Assembly: GCF_046159715.1 (NCBI RefSeq)
Contig: NZ_JBJXCT010000004.1
Location: forward strand, 112,815 to 176,814
DNA: 64,000 nt
Reading direction: 5' to 3'
Origin: Pampinifervens sp037481935
Lineage (GTDB): Bacteria > Aquificota > Aquificia > Aquificales > Aquificaceae
The position numbers were made by a program, and so were the translations under genes. This document shows positions 17,947 to 27,153 of this stretch, piece by piece; position 1 is the stretch's first letter, and each line of letters starts with the position of its first letter. The notes under the pieces were generated by a model. It ran no database searches. It saw only the letters and a program-made list of their open reading frames with translations, and was not told where the DNA came from.

Positions 17947-20048
17947 ATAGCATACTCCAGCCTCTGTCTGAACTCCTCCTGCTTGCCCCTGTTCCACCTT
18001 TGCACAGGCCTGTAATATCCCACGACCCTTGAGTAAACCTCTGCAGGTTTTCCACACTGGGGGCAATGGAAGTGTTCGCCCCGTATGTAGCCGTGGTCTT
18101 CACAGACGGAGAAGGTAGGCGTAATAGTGAGGTATGGAATGGGGTAATTTTCAAAAGCTCTTTTTATAAACCTTGCCACTGCCAGTTCACTAGGAGATTC
18201 CTGTAAGAAGGCGTGTATGACAGTTCCGCCCGTGTAGAGGGTCTGGAAGTCCTTCTGATGTTGAAGCACTTCAAAGAGGTCATCGGTATAGTTTACTGGC
18301 AGATGGGTTGAGTTCGTGTAGTAAGGTTCTCCTTCTCCTGCTGTTATTATGTCGGGATATTTCATTCTGTCTATCTTTGCGAGTCTGTAGGATGTTCCCT
18401 CCGCAGGCGTCGCTTCAAGATTGTAAAGATGTCCTGTCTCCTCCTGAAAATCAGAAAGCCTCTCCCTCATGAACTTAAGAACCCTTATGGCAAACTCCTT
18501 GCCCTCAGGCTCTGCTATGGAGACACCAAGGAAGTTAAGGCATGCCTCGTTCATGCCAACAAGACCTATGGTAGAAAAGAAGGTGTCAAAGGATTGCAGA
18601 TACTCCCTTGAGTAAGGCATGAGACCCCTTTTCAGGTTCCTTTCTATGACTTTCCTCTTTATCTCGAGGCTATCCTTCGCAAGCTCCATAAGTTCATTAA
18701 GCCTTTCAAAAAACTCATCCTCGGACTTAGAAAGGTAGCCTATTCTGGGCATGTTTATGGTTACAACTCCTATGGAGCCTGTCTTGTCGGCGCTTCCAAA
18801 AAGACCACCCATTCTGTTTCTGAGTTCCCTCAGGTCAAGCTGGAGCCTGCAACACATACTTCTTACATCCCCCGGCTTCAGGGAGCTTGATATGAAGTTT
18901 TGAAAATAGGGTATGCCGTATTTTGCGGTCATCTTCCATAAGAGCCTTGCATTCTCCGAGTCCCATTCAAAGTCAGGAGTTATGTTATAAGTGGGTATGG
19001 GGAAGGAAAATATCCTGCCTTCGTTGTCCCCTTCCATCATAACTTCCATAAAAGCTCTGTTTATGATGTCCATCTCCTTCTGAAATTCTCCATAGTATCC
19101 TATGTCGGGCCTTTCTCTACCTCCAACTATGACAGGTCTATCCTTCATGTCTCCTGGAACAGTCCAGTCAAAGGAGAAGTTTATGAAAGGTGCCTGGCCT
19201 CCCCATCTTGAGGGGACGTTGAGGGAAAAGACAAGCTGTTGAACAAGCTGTTTAACCTCATTATAGCCAAGTCTGTCTGCCCTCACGAACGGTGCAAGGA
19301 AAGTATCCACTGAGTTGAGAGCCTGAGCACCTGCAAACTCCATCTGCGTCACACCAAGGAAGTTGACCATTTGACCAAGAAGAGAAGAGAGGTGCTTTGC
19401 AGGACCTGCGGTAACCCTCCCAGGACCACCTCTAAAGCCCTTTCTTAATAGGTCTTCCATAGACCATCCTGCACAGTATCCCACTATGCCATGGGAAAGG
19501 TCATGTATATGAAGGTCCCCCTCTCTGTGAGCCTTTGCAATCCTTTCAGGATATACGTGGGTGAGGGTGTAGTGGGCTATGACGGTCCCCGCGGTGTGGA
19601 GCATTAAACCGGAGAAGGAGTAGCTTGCGTTGGCGTTTTCCTGAACCCTCCAGTCTTGCTGGTATACATAGTCCTGAACGACTTTTTCTGCATCAACTAT
19701 GGCCTTTGATATATCTCTGATTTCCTCCCTCTTCTTTCTGTAAAGGATGTAGGCCTTCGCAACCTTTGCGAAGCCATGGAGGATAAGCACTTCCTCCACT
19801 ATATCCTGTATCTCCTCCACATGAACCTTTTTCTTTTCCAGACTCAACACCTTGAAAACAACCTCCTCCACAAGCTCCTCCGTAGTAGAAGCATCCACTG
19901 GCTCATCAACAGCCCTGAAAGCCTTTGAGATTGCCCTCTCTATTCTGCCCCTGTCAAAGCTAACAATTGCACCATCCCTCTTTACCACTTCTGGCAGGGC
20001 ACCTCTGGAAGATGCAGACCTTTCTCTGGGAATGTCCACTTTCAGCAT
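17943..20048 (-). CDS. nrdD: Anaerobic ribonucleoside-triphosphate reductase
   Basis: 701 residues, class III glycyl-radical enzyme that makes deoxynucleotides without oxygen. An N-terminal ATP cone (about 20-110, VKRDGAIVSFDRGRIERAI) is followed by the catalytic barrel with SMCCRLQLD (active-site cysteine) and the C-terminal RVVGYYRPVQ glycyl-radical loop. A cysteine set (CEDHG... then CPQC) in front of the radical loop fits the NrdD zinc site. The activase NrdG, needed to form the radical, is not encoded nearby. A perfect AAGGAGG lies before the ATG. It follows cobA in the same direction after 107 bases and may have its own promoter there. Confidence 0.93.
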   Translation of the reverse strand: MLKVDIPRERSASSRGALPEVVKRDGAIVSFDRGRIERAISKAFRAVDEPVDASTTEELVEEVVFKVLSLEKKKVHVEEIQDIVEEVLILHGFAKVAKAYILYRKKREEIRDISKAIVDAEKVVQDYVYQQDWRVQENANASYSFSGLMLHTAGTVIAHYTLTHVYPERIAKAHREGDLHIHDLSHGIVGYCAGWSMEDLLRKGFRGGPGRVTAGPAKHLSSLLGQMVNFLGVTQMEFAGAQALNSVDTFLAPFVRADRLGYNEVKQLVQQLVFSLNVPSRWGGQAPFINFSFDWTVPGDMKDRPVIVGGRERPDIGYYGEFQKEMDIINRAFMEVMMEGDNEGRIFSFPIPTYNITPDFEWDSENARLLWKMTAKYGIPYFQNFISSSLKPGDVRSMCCRLQLDLRELRNRMGGLFGSADKTGSIGVVTINMPRIGYLSKSEDEFFERLNELMELAKDSLEIKRKVIERNLKRGLMPYSREYLQSFDTFFSTIGLVGMNEACLNFLGVSIAEPEGKEFAIRVLKFMRERLSDFQEETGHLYNLEATPAEGTSYRLAKIDRMKYPDIITAGEGEPYYTNSTHLPVNYTDDLFEVLQHQKDFQTLYTGGTVIHAFLQESPSELAVARFIKRAFENYPIPYLTITPTFSVCEDHGYIRGEHFHCPQCGKPAEVYSRVVGYYRPVQRWNRGKQEEFRQRLEYAI

Positions 20049-20155
20049 ATTTTACCTCCTTAATAGTTTATTTACTTTAAAATCTTAAATAGAGTTTTTT
20101 GGAAAAACAAGACAGGGAAAGACCTTAAGGTATGCCCTTCTCTGTAATTCGTTCC

Positions 20156-20920
20156 CTAAACCTGGGGAACTTCAAAGGTTTTTTCGGATACTTCAAACCA
20201 TACCAGATAGTCCTTCAAGCCCACCACCTTCCCCACCACCATAACTGCAGGGGGCTTAACCTCAGGAGGACTCACAGAAAGCTCCCTGAGGCTAGTTATC
20301 ACAACCCTCTGCCCAGAGGTTGTCCCCCTCTCCACAAAGGCAACAGGCTCATCTGGACTCCTACCCACCTCCATGAGCCTCCTTGCTATCTCCTGCCTGT
20401 TAGAAACAGCCATGAGAAATACAAGTGTGTTTATCCCCTTAAGGCTCCCCCAGTCTATGCTGGAGCTTCCCTTTCTCGGGTCCTCGTGCCCTGTTATCAC
20501 AGCAAAGGAGGAGGAAATGCCCCTCAAGGTTAGAGGAATACCCGCATAGGCAGGGACAGCTATGGCAGAGCTTACCCCCGGAACCACCTCAAAGTCTATG
20601 CCATGCTGAGCCAGAAAGAGAGCTTCCTCACCGCCTCTTCCAAAGACAAAGGGGTCACCACCCTTGAGCCTCACCACAGTTTCCCTTGTATGAGCATACT
20701 GAAGCAGAAGCTCGTTTATTCTTTCCTGTTCCATAAGATGCCTTCCATCTTCTTTTCCCACGTATACCAGCTCACAGTCTGGTCTTGCAAGCAGAAGAAT
20801 CTCAGGGTTTACGAGCCTGTCGTAGAGTATGACCTCTGCAGACCTTATGAGCCTGTAAGCCTTGAGGGTAAGAAGCTCCATATCTCCTGGACCTGCTCCC
20901 ACAAGGTAAACCTTACCCAT
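20156..20920 (-). CDS. cobA: Uroporphyrinogen-III C-methyltransferase (CobA/NirE)
   Basis: 254-residue SUMT: two SAM-dependent methylations turn uroporphyrinogen III into precorrin-2, the first step towards siroheme and heme d1. It has the N-terminal VGAGPGDMELLT loop, the VVRLKGGDPFVFGRGGEE motif, the VPGVSSA motif and a GIPLT(L)RG segment. It is the last gene of the nir cluster, 12 bases after nirF, so it probably plays the NirE role for heme d1 here, although it can also feed siroheme. It has a strong Shine-Dalgarno (AAGGAGGTG) seven bases before the ATG. Confidence 0.93.
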   Translation of the reverse strand: MGKVYLVGAGPGDMELLTLKAYRLIRSAEVILYDRLVNPEILLLARPDCELVYVGKEDGRHLMEQERINELLLQYAHTRETVVRLKGGDPFVFGRGGEEALFLAQHGIDFEVVPGVSSAIAVPAYAGIPLTLRGISSSFAVITGHEDPRKGSSSIDWGSLKGINTLVFLMAVSNRQEIARRLMEVGRSPDEPVAFVERGTTSGQRVVITSLRELSVSPPEVKPPAVMVVGKVVGLKDYLVWFEVSEKTFEVPQV

Positions 20921-20932
20921 GGCTACACCTCC

Positions 20933-21976
20933 TTACTTTATAAGAAAAACCCCTGAGGGGTTTGGTATGCCTACCTCTTCCAGTATTTCAAGAAAGGGAA
21001 CAGAAAGGACCTTCAGCTTTGAATCAAAGTAGGAAGAAGTGTAGAGCCTCTTGCCATCACCTGAAAACCTCATGTGCATAACTCTACTGCCTACACGCAT
21101 TTCCTTTACAACTTCCAGCTTCTCTGTATCCACAAGGGCCACATAGTCTTCCCTATCCCCGCTGAAGTTTACCGCTACATACTTTCCATCCGGTGAGATA
21201 ACTGCAAACACAGGCAGTCCTGAAAGCTCCACATGCCCTTCAAGGTTGAAGTTTCTTAGGTTAACCAAGTAAAGCCTTCTTTCTCCAACGACTGGTATGA
21301 AGGCTCTGTCGCCTGAAACTCCCCATGTGCCAAAGTGGGGTATCTTGAATACCACTTCCTTGCCCGCAGATAAGAAGACTACTTTCCTGTAAACCTCCCT
21401 CTTTACATCCAGCAGCCCGACACCTCCTTCTTTGAAAAAGCCCACCACATAAACATTCCCCTTAAGAAGGGCATCAAAGGGCATAGCCCCGACGTTTCCA
21501 AAGACTTTCACGCTCTTATCCTTTACAAGCCATATCTCATCTCTGTCCATGAGGGAAAAGACAAAGCCCACCTCAAAACCCTTTATTCCTACATTCCTTG
21601 AACCTGTATTAAGGCTCTGAACCACGTTTAATTCCTCGTCAAGAACCACAACCGTCTTCGGTTCATAGTTGGCAACCACTATATGGTCTCTCGTAAAGTC
21701 GATTCCTATAGCGCTTTCCCCGACCTTGACTTTTCTTAAAAGCTCATCCTTTTCAGTGTCTATCTGGCTAAGGTATCCATCCCTGCTTATAAGGTATGCC
21801 TTACCTCTCCAGAGCTTCAGTGTGGCGTGGTTCAGATTTCCAAGCCCTTCTATTTCCTTTACAAGCCTTCCATCCACCACCACTGCAAGACTTCCCCTTT
21901 CCCTCTCAACCACGTAGAGCTTTTCGGCAAAAGCAAGGATTGGGAAGGTCAGGAGAAGGAATATCAGAGGTAGCAT
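20933..21976 (-). CDS. nirF: NirF, heme d1 biosynthesis protein
   Basis: 347 residues starting at MLPLIFLLLTF, a signal peptide ending near AFA, so the protein is periplasmic. The rest is an eight-bladed-propeller-like domain related to the d1 domain of NirS, with repeated beta segments such as VFAVISPDGKYVAVNF. NirF acts on late heme d1 precursors. The start at 21976 is chosen because the signal peptide begins there; a longer frame upstream lies inside nirJ. The start overlaps nirJ by 13 bases. No cytochrome c motif is present, which separates it from NirN. Confidence 0.85.
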   Translation of the reverse strand: MLPLIFLLLTFPILAFAEKLYVVERERGSLAVVVDGRLVKEIEGLGNLNHATLKLWRGKAYLISRDGYLSQIDTEKDELLRKVKVGESAIGIDFTRDHIVVANYEPKTVVVLDEELNVVQSLNTGSRNVGIKGFEVGFVFSLMDRDEIWLVKDKSVKVFGNVGAMPFDALLKGNVYVVGFFKEGGVGLLDVKREVYRKVVFLSAGKEVVFKIPHFGTWGVSGDRAFIPVVGERRLYLVNLRNFNLEGHVELSGLPVFAVISPDGKYVAVNFSGDREDYVALVDTEKLEVVKEMRVGSRVMHMRFSGDGKRLYTSSYFDSKLKVLSVPFLEILEEVGIPNPSGVFLIK

Positions 21977-23049
21977 GCAGGGTCCTCCTCTGCGTAGTCT
22001 CCGTAAACCGCATAAGCCCTCGCCCTTGAGTTTCCGTTGCATATGCCTATAAAGGAACACCTCTCACATCTTCCCTTTAGCCTTCTTGGCTTTTCTCTGA
22101 GAAAGCTAAGTAGACCATTGCCCTGCCATATTTTTAATATGTCCTCTTCCCTCACATTACCCACGCCGTGGAAAAAGAAGGGGTCTGGCTTTACATTGCC
22201 CCTGAAGTCTATGTTCATGAGCCTCACACCTGCCTGATTGCCACCCCAGAGAAGGAGCCTTTCGTAAAAGCCCTTTGCAAGCCTTGGATATCTTTTTACA
22301 AACTCCCTGTACAGAAGAACTGCGTCCGCTTCGTTGTTGCCTGTGACCACATCTATGGGAATGCCCTTTTCCACATATTCAAAGGATTTATCAAGAATAA
22401 ACCTCACCCACCTTCTGTATTCTTCCCTTTCAAGGTCTGAAAGCCTCTTACCCCTGCCAGAGTATACAAGATGGGATATGTAGATTTTTGGAATTTCCTC
22501 CTTCTCCGCAAGGGAGAAGATGAAGGGGAGACTCCTTGAAGTAGCGGGTGTAAGGGTAAACCTGAGTCCTACTCTTATACCCTCCTTCAGACATTCCCTT
22601 ACGGCTTTGAGGGATTCTTCAAAAGCTCCCCTCTTGCCTCTGAAGGCATCGTGGACCTCTGGCTCACCATCTACGCTTATGCCCACATAATCAAAGTGCT
22701 TTTTTATTTCTACAATTTGTTCTTTTACAAGAAGACCGTTTGTGGAAAGGTAAGTTCTTATACCTCTTTCCTTCAGAAGACCCGCTATCTGAAAGATGTC
22801 CTCCCGCAGGAGTGGCTCGCCCCCAGAAAGTATGGCAAACCTTACTCCCACAGAAGGCAATCTATGCACAAGGCTCACCACCTCCTCATGAGAGAGCTCC
22901 CCTTCCCTTTCCTGATTGGCAGATGAGTAGCAGTGTTTGCAGTAGAGGTTACAGGCGTTGGTGAGGTTCCATATGAGGATAACACCCTCAAAGGCTCTTG
23001 ACTTTTTACCCTCAAGGGTTTCTCTTATGTATTCCGTAATCCTAAGCAT
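21964..23049 (-). CDS. nirJ: NirJ, radical SAM enzyme of heme d1 synthesis
   Basis: 361 residues. The radical SAM cluster motif CNLYCKHC lies at about 33-40, followed by the SAM-binding GGEPLLRED. The C-terminal SPASM-like region has further cysteines (CERCSFIGICNGNSRARA, then DPACYL) for an auxiliary cluster. NirJ removes two propionate side chains from the didecarboxysiroheme precursor and adds oxo groups on the way to d1. Heme d1 context (nirS, nirN, nirF, cobA) supports this over the related AhbC/AhbD enzymes. A clear AAGGAGGAAAGT precedes the ATG; nirN ends 11 bases upstream. Confidence 0.88.
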   Translation of the reverse strand: MLRITEYIRETLEGKKSRAFEGVILIWNLTNACNLYCKHCYSSANQEREGELSHEEVVSLVHRLPSVGVRFAILSGGEPLLREDIFQIAGLLKERGIRTYLSTNGLLVKEQIVEIKKHFDYVGISVDGEPEVHDAFRGKRGAFEESLKAVRECLKEGIRVGLRFTLTPATSRSLPFIFSLAEKEEIPKIYISHLVYSGRGKRLSDLEREEYRRWVRFILDKSFEYVEKGIPIDVVTGNNEADAVLLYREFVKRYPRLAKGFYERLLLWGGNQAGVRLMNIDFRGNVKPDPFFFHGVGNVREEDILKIWQGNGLLSFLREKPRRLKGRCERCSFIGICNGNSRARAYAVYGDYAEEDPACYL

Positions 23050-23060
23050 ACTTTCCTCCT

Positions 23061-24692
23061 TTAATCCATCCAGCCATCCTTCAGAGCCTCCATAAACTTT
23101 ATAAGAGCCTTCATCTCCTCTTCTTTCAATTCAATCTTTGGCATGGCACTCCTTGAGTAGCCAAGAAGTTTGTGGGTGTTCTGGGGGTCTAGTATCTGAG
23201 CCATAATTAGTGAGATTTCTCTGTTTTGCACGGACCACCTGAGGGGTGGACCAAAGGCCTCCCTCGTTGTGTGATGACAGCCCCAGCACTTTTCCATAAA
23301 GACCTGATAGCCGAGCTGTGCAGGCTCAAACCTCTTTGACTTGTTCACAAAGTTGTATTTCCCCGCAGGAAGGCTCGCTGGATACTCGGCAAGTTTTTTG
23401 AGGCTCACTCCATCGTAAAGCACAAGGGCACCGTCCTTTTCATACACGCTCACATAGGCTATTCTTCCATCCCCCGTAAACTCTGTGTGGACCGCCCTCT
23501 TGCCGTCAATAACCTTCAGGCTACTTGCATTAAATTCTCTTTTGTCAAAAAGAAGCATGCTGTCGGAGGAGTTGTCAACCCAGACAAAGGGTGTCCCGTA
23601 GTTACTCCTTGCAAGAAAGCCCTCACCTGCAAGGGGTATGTCCTTCACATGCTCCCAGCTGTAAGCCCTCCAGAGGGAAAGGGTGGGTCTTTTAAGTATT
23701 GGTGTGGCAAAGTAGAATTTTCCCCCTGAATACCAGAAATAGGCTGAGGCTAAGTGTGGTAGCCCCGCGGTTTTTAGTTCCCTCAAAGGCTTCAGCTCTC
23801 TGAGGGAATAAACTTTCAGCCCATCCTTTGTGCTTCCTATGAGATACTCCTCAAAAGGGTCTATGGTAAAGTCTTCAAGGGGACTGTCAATGTCCGCGTA
23901 GCTTACGGAAAGCCTCTGGTAGTCAAGAAAGCCCACAAGGGGTTTGTCCCTGAAGGTGAATGCGAAGGAATTTCTCCCATAGAGCTCATAAACTGCGTTG
24001 ACCCTGCCCTCAAGCTCTATGCTCTTTACATGTTTTAGCTCTCTGTCAAAAAGGACAAGCTGTGAGGGAATCCAGCAGGCGGCTACGAGCAGATTACCAT
24101 CTGGTGAAAGGGCTATGTTTCTGAGGTATATGCACGCCCTTACCTTTTCAAGCTTACCCTCAGAGAAACTGTATTTCCCTATCCATCCATCCCTTGATGG
24201 TATGTAGGCTTCTCCCTTAGGGGAAAACTTTATGCCTCCGTGCATGTTCACAAAGGGAAACTTTGTCAGGACTCTTTCCCCCTCCATAGCCCAAACGAGG
24301 TTTTTGCCCCTCTCCACTACAAGGGTATAGTCTTTCAGGTTCCTTATGCTTATCTTTTCAAGCTCTATTTTTCCCTTGCTCTCTTCAATCTTATCCTTAT
24401 TCCATCTTAACTTTTCCTTCTCAATAGGCCTTTTGATAAACTCCACTATAGCCCTTATATCTTCTTCCTTCAAATCCCTGAAGGCTGGCATACCCGTTGT
24501 GCCTTCTCTTATGGCTTGATAGAGTTTTTCATCTTCCTTAAGGTTAAAAAAGGGGGGAAGGGAAAAGAGGGGAGGTGCGACTTTCCCAAGTCTGTCCTCT
24601 CCATGACAGGAAGAGCAGTATTTCTGATAAAGCTCCACCCCCCCGGCAAGGGGGAGGGAGCAGAAAACCATGGACAGGAGAAAGCTTTTCAT
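23061..24692 (-). CDS. nirN: NirN-like cytochrome with two cytochrome c domains
   Basis: 543 residues. A signal peptide (1-18) precedes a cytochrome c domain with CSSCH (C26-H30) and a GMPAF methionine ligand. A long d1-type propeller (about 110-450, for example MHGGIKF and RAVHTEF) follows, and then a second cytochrome c domain with CWGCH (C469-H473) and AMPKIEL (M518). NirN oxidises dihydro-heme d1 and hands d1 to NirS; the known proteins are about 490 residues with one N-terminal heme c. The C-terminal cytochrome is an extra, perhaps a built-in NirC-like electron acceptor. The start shares one base with the nirS stop (TGATG). Confidence 0.85.
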   Translation of the reverse strand: MKSFLLSMVFCSLPLAGGVELYQKYCSSCHGEDRLGKVAPPLFSLPPFFNLKEDEKLYQAIREGTTGMPAFRDLKEEDIRAIVEFIKRPIEKEKLRWNKDKIEESKGKIELEKISIRNLKDYTLVVERGKNLVWAMEGERVLTKFPFVNMHGGIKFSPKGEAYIPSRDGWIGKYSFSEGKLEKVRACIYLRNIALSPDGNLLVAACWIPSQLVLFDRELKHVKSIELEGRVNAVYELYGRNSFAFTFRDKPLVGFLDYQRLSVSYADIDSPLEDFTIDPFEEYLIGSTKDGLKVYSLRELKPLRELKTAGLPHLASAYFWYSGGKFYFATPILKRPTLSLWRAYSWEHVKDIPLAGEGFLARSNYGTPFVWVDNSSDSMLLFDKREFNASSLKVIDGKRAVHTEFTGDGRIAYVSVYEKDGALVLYDGVSLKKLAEYPASLPAGKYNFVNKSKRFEPAQLGYQVFMEKCWGCHHTTREAFGPPLRWSVQNREISLIMAQILDPQNTHKLLGYSRSAMPKIELKEEEMKALIKFMEALKDGWMD

Positions 24693-26347
24693 CAGTATAT
24701 ATCCTTCATGGTGTTGTAAACATTGAACCTGCCCGCCGGTGTGGCAACCCAGTTGCCCCTTATGACATGTTTTAGTTTTAGGGTTTTGTCGTCATAGACA
24801 AGTATTGCCTGCTTTTCTGGTTCGTTCTTTTTACCCCATACAGAAATCCATACCTCGGTGCCATCTCTGTTGTATTCAGGATGGACTGCCCTTCCCTGAA
24901 ACTCTGCGGGTATTTCTATCTGAGCTTTTACCTTTAGGGTGTTCCTGTCAAGGACGGTTACGCTTCTCTGTAGCTTCTGGTCAGGGTTGAGAGGTCTGTC
25001 CACCCAGAGATTTTCAGATTTTGGATGGGTCTTTATAAAGAGGTTTCCACCGCCTTCACCCGGAAGTTCGGCCTTTGCCACAACTTTGGCGAAGTATTCT
25101 TTCCTTTTAGGGTCAGTTCCTATGCAGGCTACCGTGTTGTCACCCAGATGGCCTGTGCACCATACAGGTCCATACTGTGGATGGACAAAGTTGGCACCCC
25201 TGCCCGGATGAGGAATCTTGCCAGTCTCTATGTTTGCCACCAGCTTCTTTTCTTTTGTGTCCACCATGGAGACCTTGTTTCTGAAATTGGCAGCTACAAG
25301 GAAGTATCTCTTTGAAGCATCCCATCCACCATCATGCAAGAACCTCTCCGCCTCTATCATGGTTATCTTCGGAGCCTTTACGTTGGAGTAGTCCACGAGC
25401 CATATCTGACCTGTTTCTTTTATGTTTACAATCCATTCAGGGTCATAATGGGAAGCCACTATGGAAGCAACCCTCGCCTCTCTCACAAACTCGTTGGTGT
25501 CGTAGGTATAGGAGCTTGTGGAGATGAGCTTGAGGGGCTCAAGGGTCTGACCATCCAGTATAACCATCATGGGTGGCCAGTAGCACCCTATTATTGCCAG
25601 CTTGTCAAGAAAGTCTCCCTTTGGACCCTTATACTTGGAAGAGTCTATGGACCTTGCGTCATTGCAGGCTTTAACTTCTGCTATGGTGTCGGGCTTTTTC
25701 ATCCACAGGTCTACCATGGTCGCCTTTCCATCCCTTCCTATGGTATACATGTATCTTCCAGAGGCAGAGTATCTTATTATGTGAACTGCAAAGCCTGTAT
25801 CCACTATGTTAACAAGCTCTTTTGTATCCCCGTCAATTATGGCCACTTTACCCACGTCTCTGAGTATTACACCCATGAAATTCTGCCAGTTTCTGTTATG
25901 CTCGGGCTTTTTGGGTCTTTTTTCAGGTGGCACATAGACCTTCCATGTCTTTTTCAGGTCTGCAAGGGATAGCTCCGGGGGTGCAGGTGGGTCATGCTGT
26001 AAAAACCTCGCCAGTATGTCTATCTCCTTTTCATTGAGTATTCCCTGTCTTCCCCAGTCGGGCATGCCACCGGGAGTTCCATAAGTTATGAAGACCTTCA
26101 GGCTTTCAGTTCCAAGCTGTCGTGTCTTATCGGGGGTAAGGGCTGGTCCGGTTGCACCTTTTCTGAGCGTTCCGTGACATCCAGCACACCTGTCAAAGTA
26201 AATCTGCTTGGCTATTTCCATTTCCTCCTTTGTTATGGGGGGAGGGGGAGGAAGTTCCTCCTTTTTCTGGTTCTGAGCATAGACTACTGCACTGCCTGCG
26301 AGGGCTACTGCCCCCAGCACACCGCTCAGCAATACCTTCTTACCCAT
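24692..26347 (-). CDS. nirS: Cytochrome cd1 nitrite reductase NirS
   Basis: 551-residue periplasmic enzyme that reduces nitrite to NO. After a signal peptide (to about residue 24) and a proline run there is a cytochrome c domain (C54-x2-C57-H58) and the eight-bladed d1 propeller. The two active-site histidines are visible in FLHDGGWD and ANFVHPQYGPVW. Length is normal. It has its own strong promoter inside the 62 bases downstream of senC and a perfect AAGGAGGT before the ATG. It heads the operon nirS-nirN-nirJ-nirF-cobA. Confidence 0.97.
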   Translation of the reverse strand: MGKKVLLSGVLGAVALAGSAVVYAQNQKKEELPPPPPITKEEMEIAKQIYFDRCAGCHGTLRKGATGPALTPDKTRQLGTESLKVFITYGTPGGMPDWGRQGILNEKEIDILARFLQHDPPAPPELSLADLKKTWKVYVPPEKRPKKPEHNRNWQNFMGVILRDVGKVAIIDGDTKELVNIVDTGFAVHIIRYSASGRYMYTIGRDGKATMVDLWMKKPDTIAEVKACNDARSIDSSKYKGPKGDFLDKLAIIGCYWPPMMVILDGQTLEPLKLISTSSYTYDTNEFVREARVASIVASHYDPEWIVNIKETGQIWLVDYSNVKAPKITMIEAERFLHDGGWDASKRYFLVAANFRNKVSMVDTKEKKLVANIETGKIPHPGRGANFVHPQYGPVWCTGHLGDNTVACIGTDPKRKEYFAKVVAKAELPGEGGGNLFIKTHPKSENLWVDRPLNPDQKLQRSVTVLDRNTLKVKAQIEIPAEFQGRAVHPEYNRDGTEVWISVWGKKNEPEKQAILVYDDKTLKLKHVIRGNWVATPAGRFNVYNTMKDIY

Positions 26348-26384
26348 GGCTATGACCTCCTTAGGTGATTTTACTCATATTTAT

Positions 26385-26413
26385 AATATAAGTGATTACT
26401 TACGGTATGTCAA
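26385..26413 (-). promoter_or_regulatory. nirS promoter
   Basis: On the minus strand TTGACA (26413-26408), 17 bases, TATATT (26390-26385), about 38 bases before the nirS ATG. The -35 box overlaps the senC stop codon. It is a near-consensus housekeeping promoter, so control is expected to be negative, through the operator-like palindrome lying in the spacer. Confidence 0.75.
26389..26402. promoter_or_regulatory. Candidate operator in the nirS promoter
   Basis: Palindrome TAAGTGATTACTTA: perfect five-base arms around GATT, placed between the -35 and -10 boxes of nirS, where a bound protein would block RNA polymerase. A related sequence lies in the norY promoter (11 of 14 bases shared). The Rrf2 protein encoded at 17.5 kb is a possible ligand (inference). 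Confidence 0.45.
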
Positions 26414-27153
26414 GAGTTTTTCACGAAAAAATAAGGAAATGACCTGAAAAACCTGTAAATGTCTCTACCCCATACAAGAGCTGGAATTAGTGTAAAGGTA
26501 GTAATTCCTCCAGCCACATTGAGGACAAAAAACCAGTCTATTTCGTAAGCCCCTCTTTCCTGGTTATACCTGAAACACCTGAGCCAGAAACCTTCTATGG
26601 GGCTAAGCCTTACCTCTTCCCTCTTGGCTTCAAGCACTGCAAGCTCAAGGTCCCTGGGTTTTGGGTTTACTCCATAGAGGTATCTTGATATTTTTCCGGA
26701 GGGTGTGAGCACCACATAGAGGTTTGGATGGTCAAACTCCCCGAGCTTTTCGTTATAACTATATCTGTAGCCTATAGCTTGCAAAAGGCTATCTGCCTTT
26801 TTACTCCTTACCACATACCAGTTTTCTGGCAGGTTGTGAGCCTGTCTGAACCTCCTGAGGTCTTCAGGGTTATCCCTGGGGTCAAAGGTCAGGGAAAGGA
26901 CTACGAGGCTCTCTTCAAGGTCTTTTATTGCCCTTTTTAGACCCTGCGTCATGAGCGGGCAGGCGGATGTGCATTTTGTGTATATGGGGTTCAGCACCAC
27001 AACTCTGTTCAGCTCTCTTATGCGAAAGACCCTTCCCTCGCTGTCTTCCAAAACCACATCTGGCACGTATGTGCCTATAGTTTTCTTCTCATCTGGTAGC
27101 AGTTCACTGCCCCAAGATAAAAGGAGAAGCAGAAAACTAAGAAACACTGACAT
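26410..27153 (-). CDS. senC: SCO1/SenC-type copper chaperone
   Basis: 247 residues starting at MSVFLSFLLLLLSWGSE (signal anchor). The thioredoxin-like domain has the copper-binding CTSAC motif (about residues 61-65) and the conserved later His in the EFDHPNLYV segment. A C-terminal transmembrane helix (about 205-225) with a following tail is also present. SCO proteins deliver copper to CuA sites; the neighbouring NorY has a CuA site. It is last in the nor operon and overlaps orf1 by 17 bases. The shorter start is preferred because a longer frame has no signal peptide and runs inside orf1. Confidence 0.88.
   Translation of the reverse strand: MSVFLSFLLLLLSWGSELLPDEKKTIGTYVPDVVLEDSEGRVFRIRELNRVVVLNPIYTKCTSACPLMTQGLKRAIKDLEESLVVLSLTFDPRDNPEDLRRFRQAHNLPENWYVVRSKKADSLLQAIGYRYSYNEKLGEFDHPNLYVVLTPSGKISRYLYGVNPKPRDLELAVLEAKREEVRLSPIEGFWLRCFRYNQERGAYEIDWFFVLNVAGGITTFTLIPALVWGRDIYRFFRSFPYFFVKNS

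Noticed and set aside
21977..22060. Longer N-terminus for nirF
   Set aside because: The extra 28 residues overlap nirJ and hide the signal peptide, which begins at 21976.
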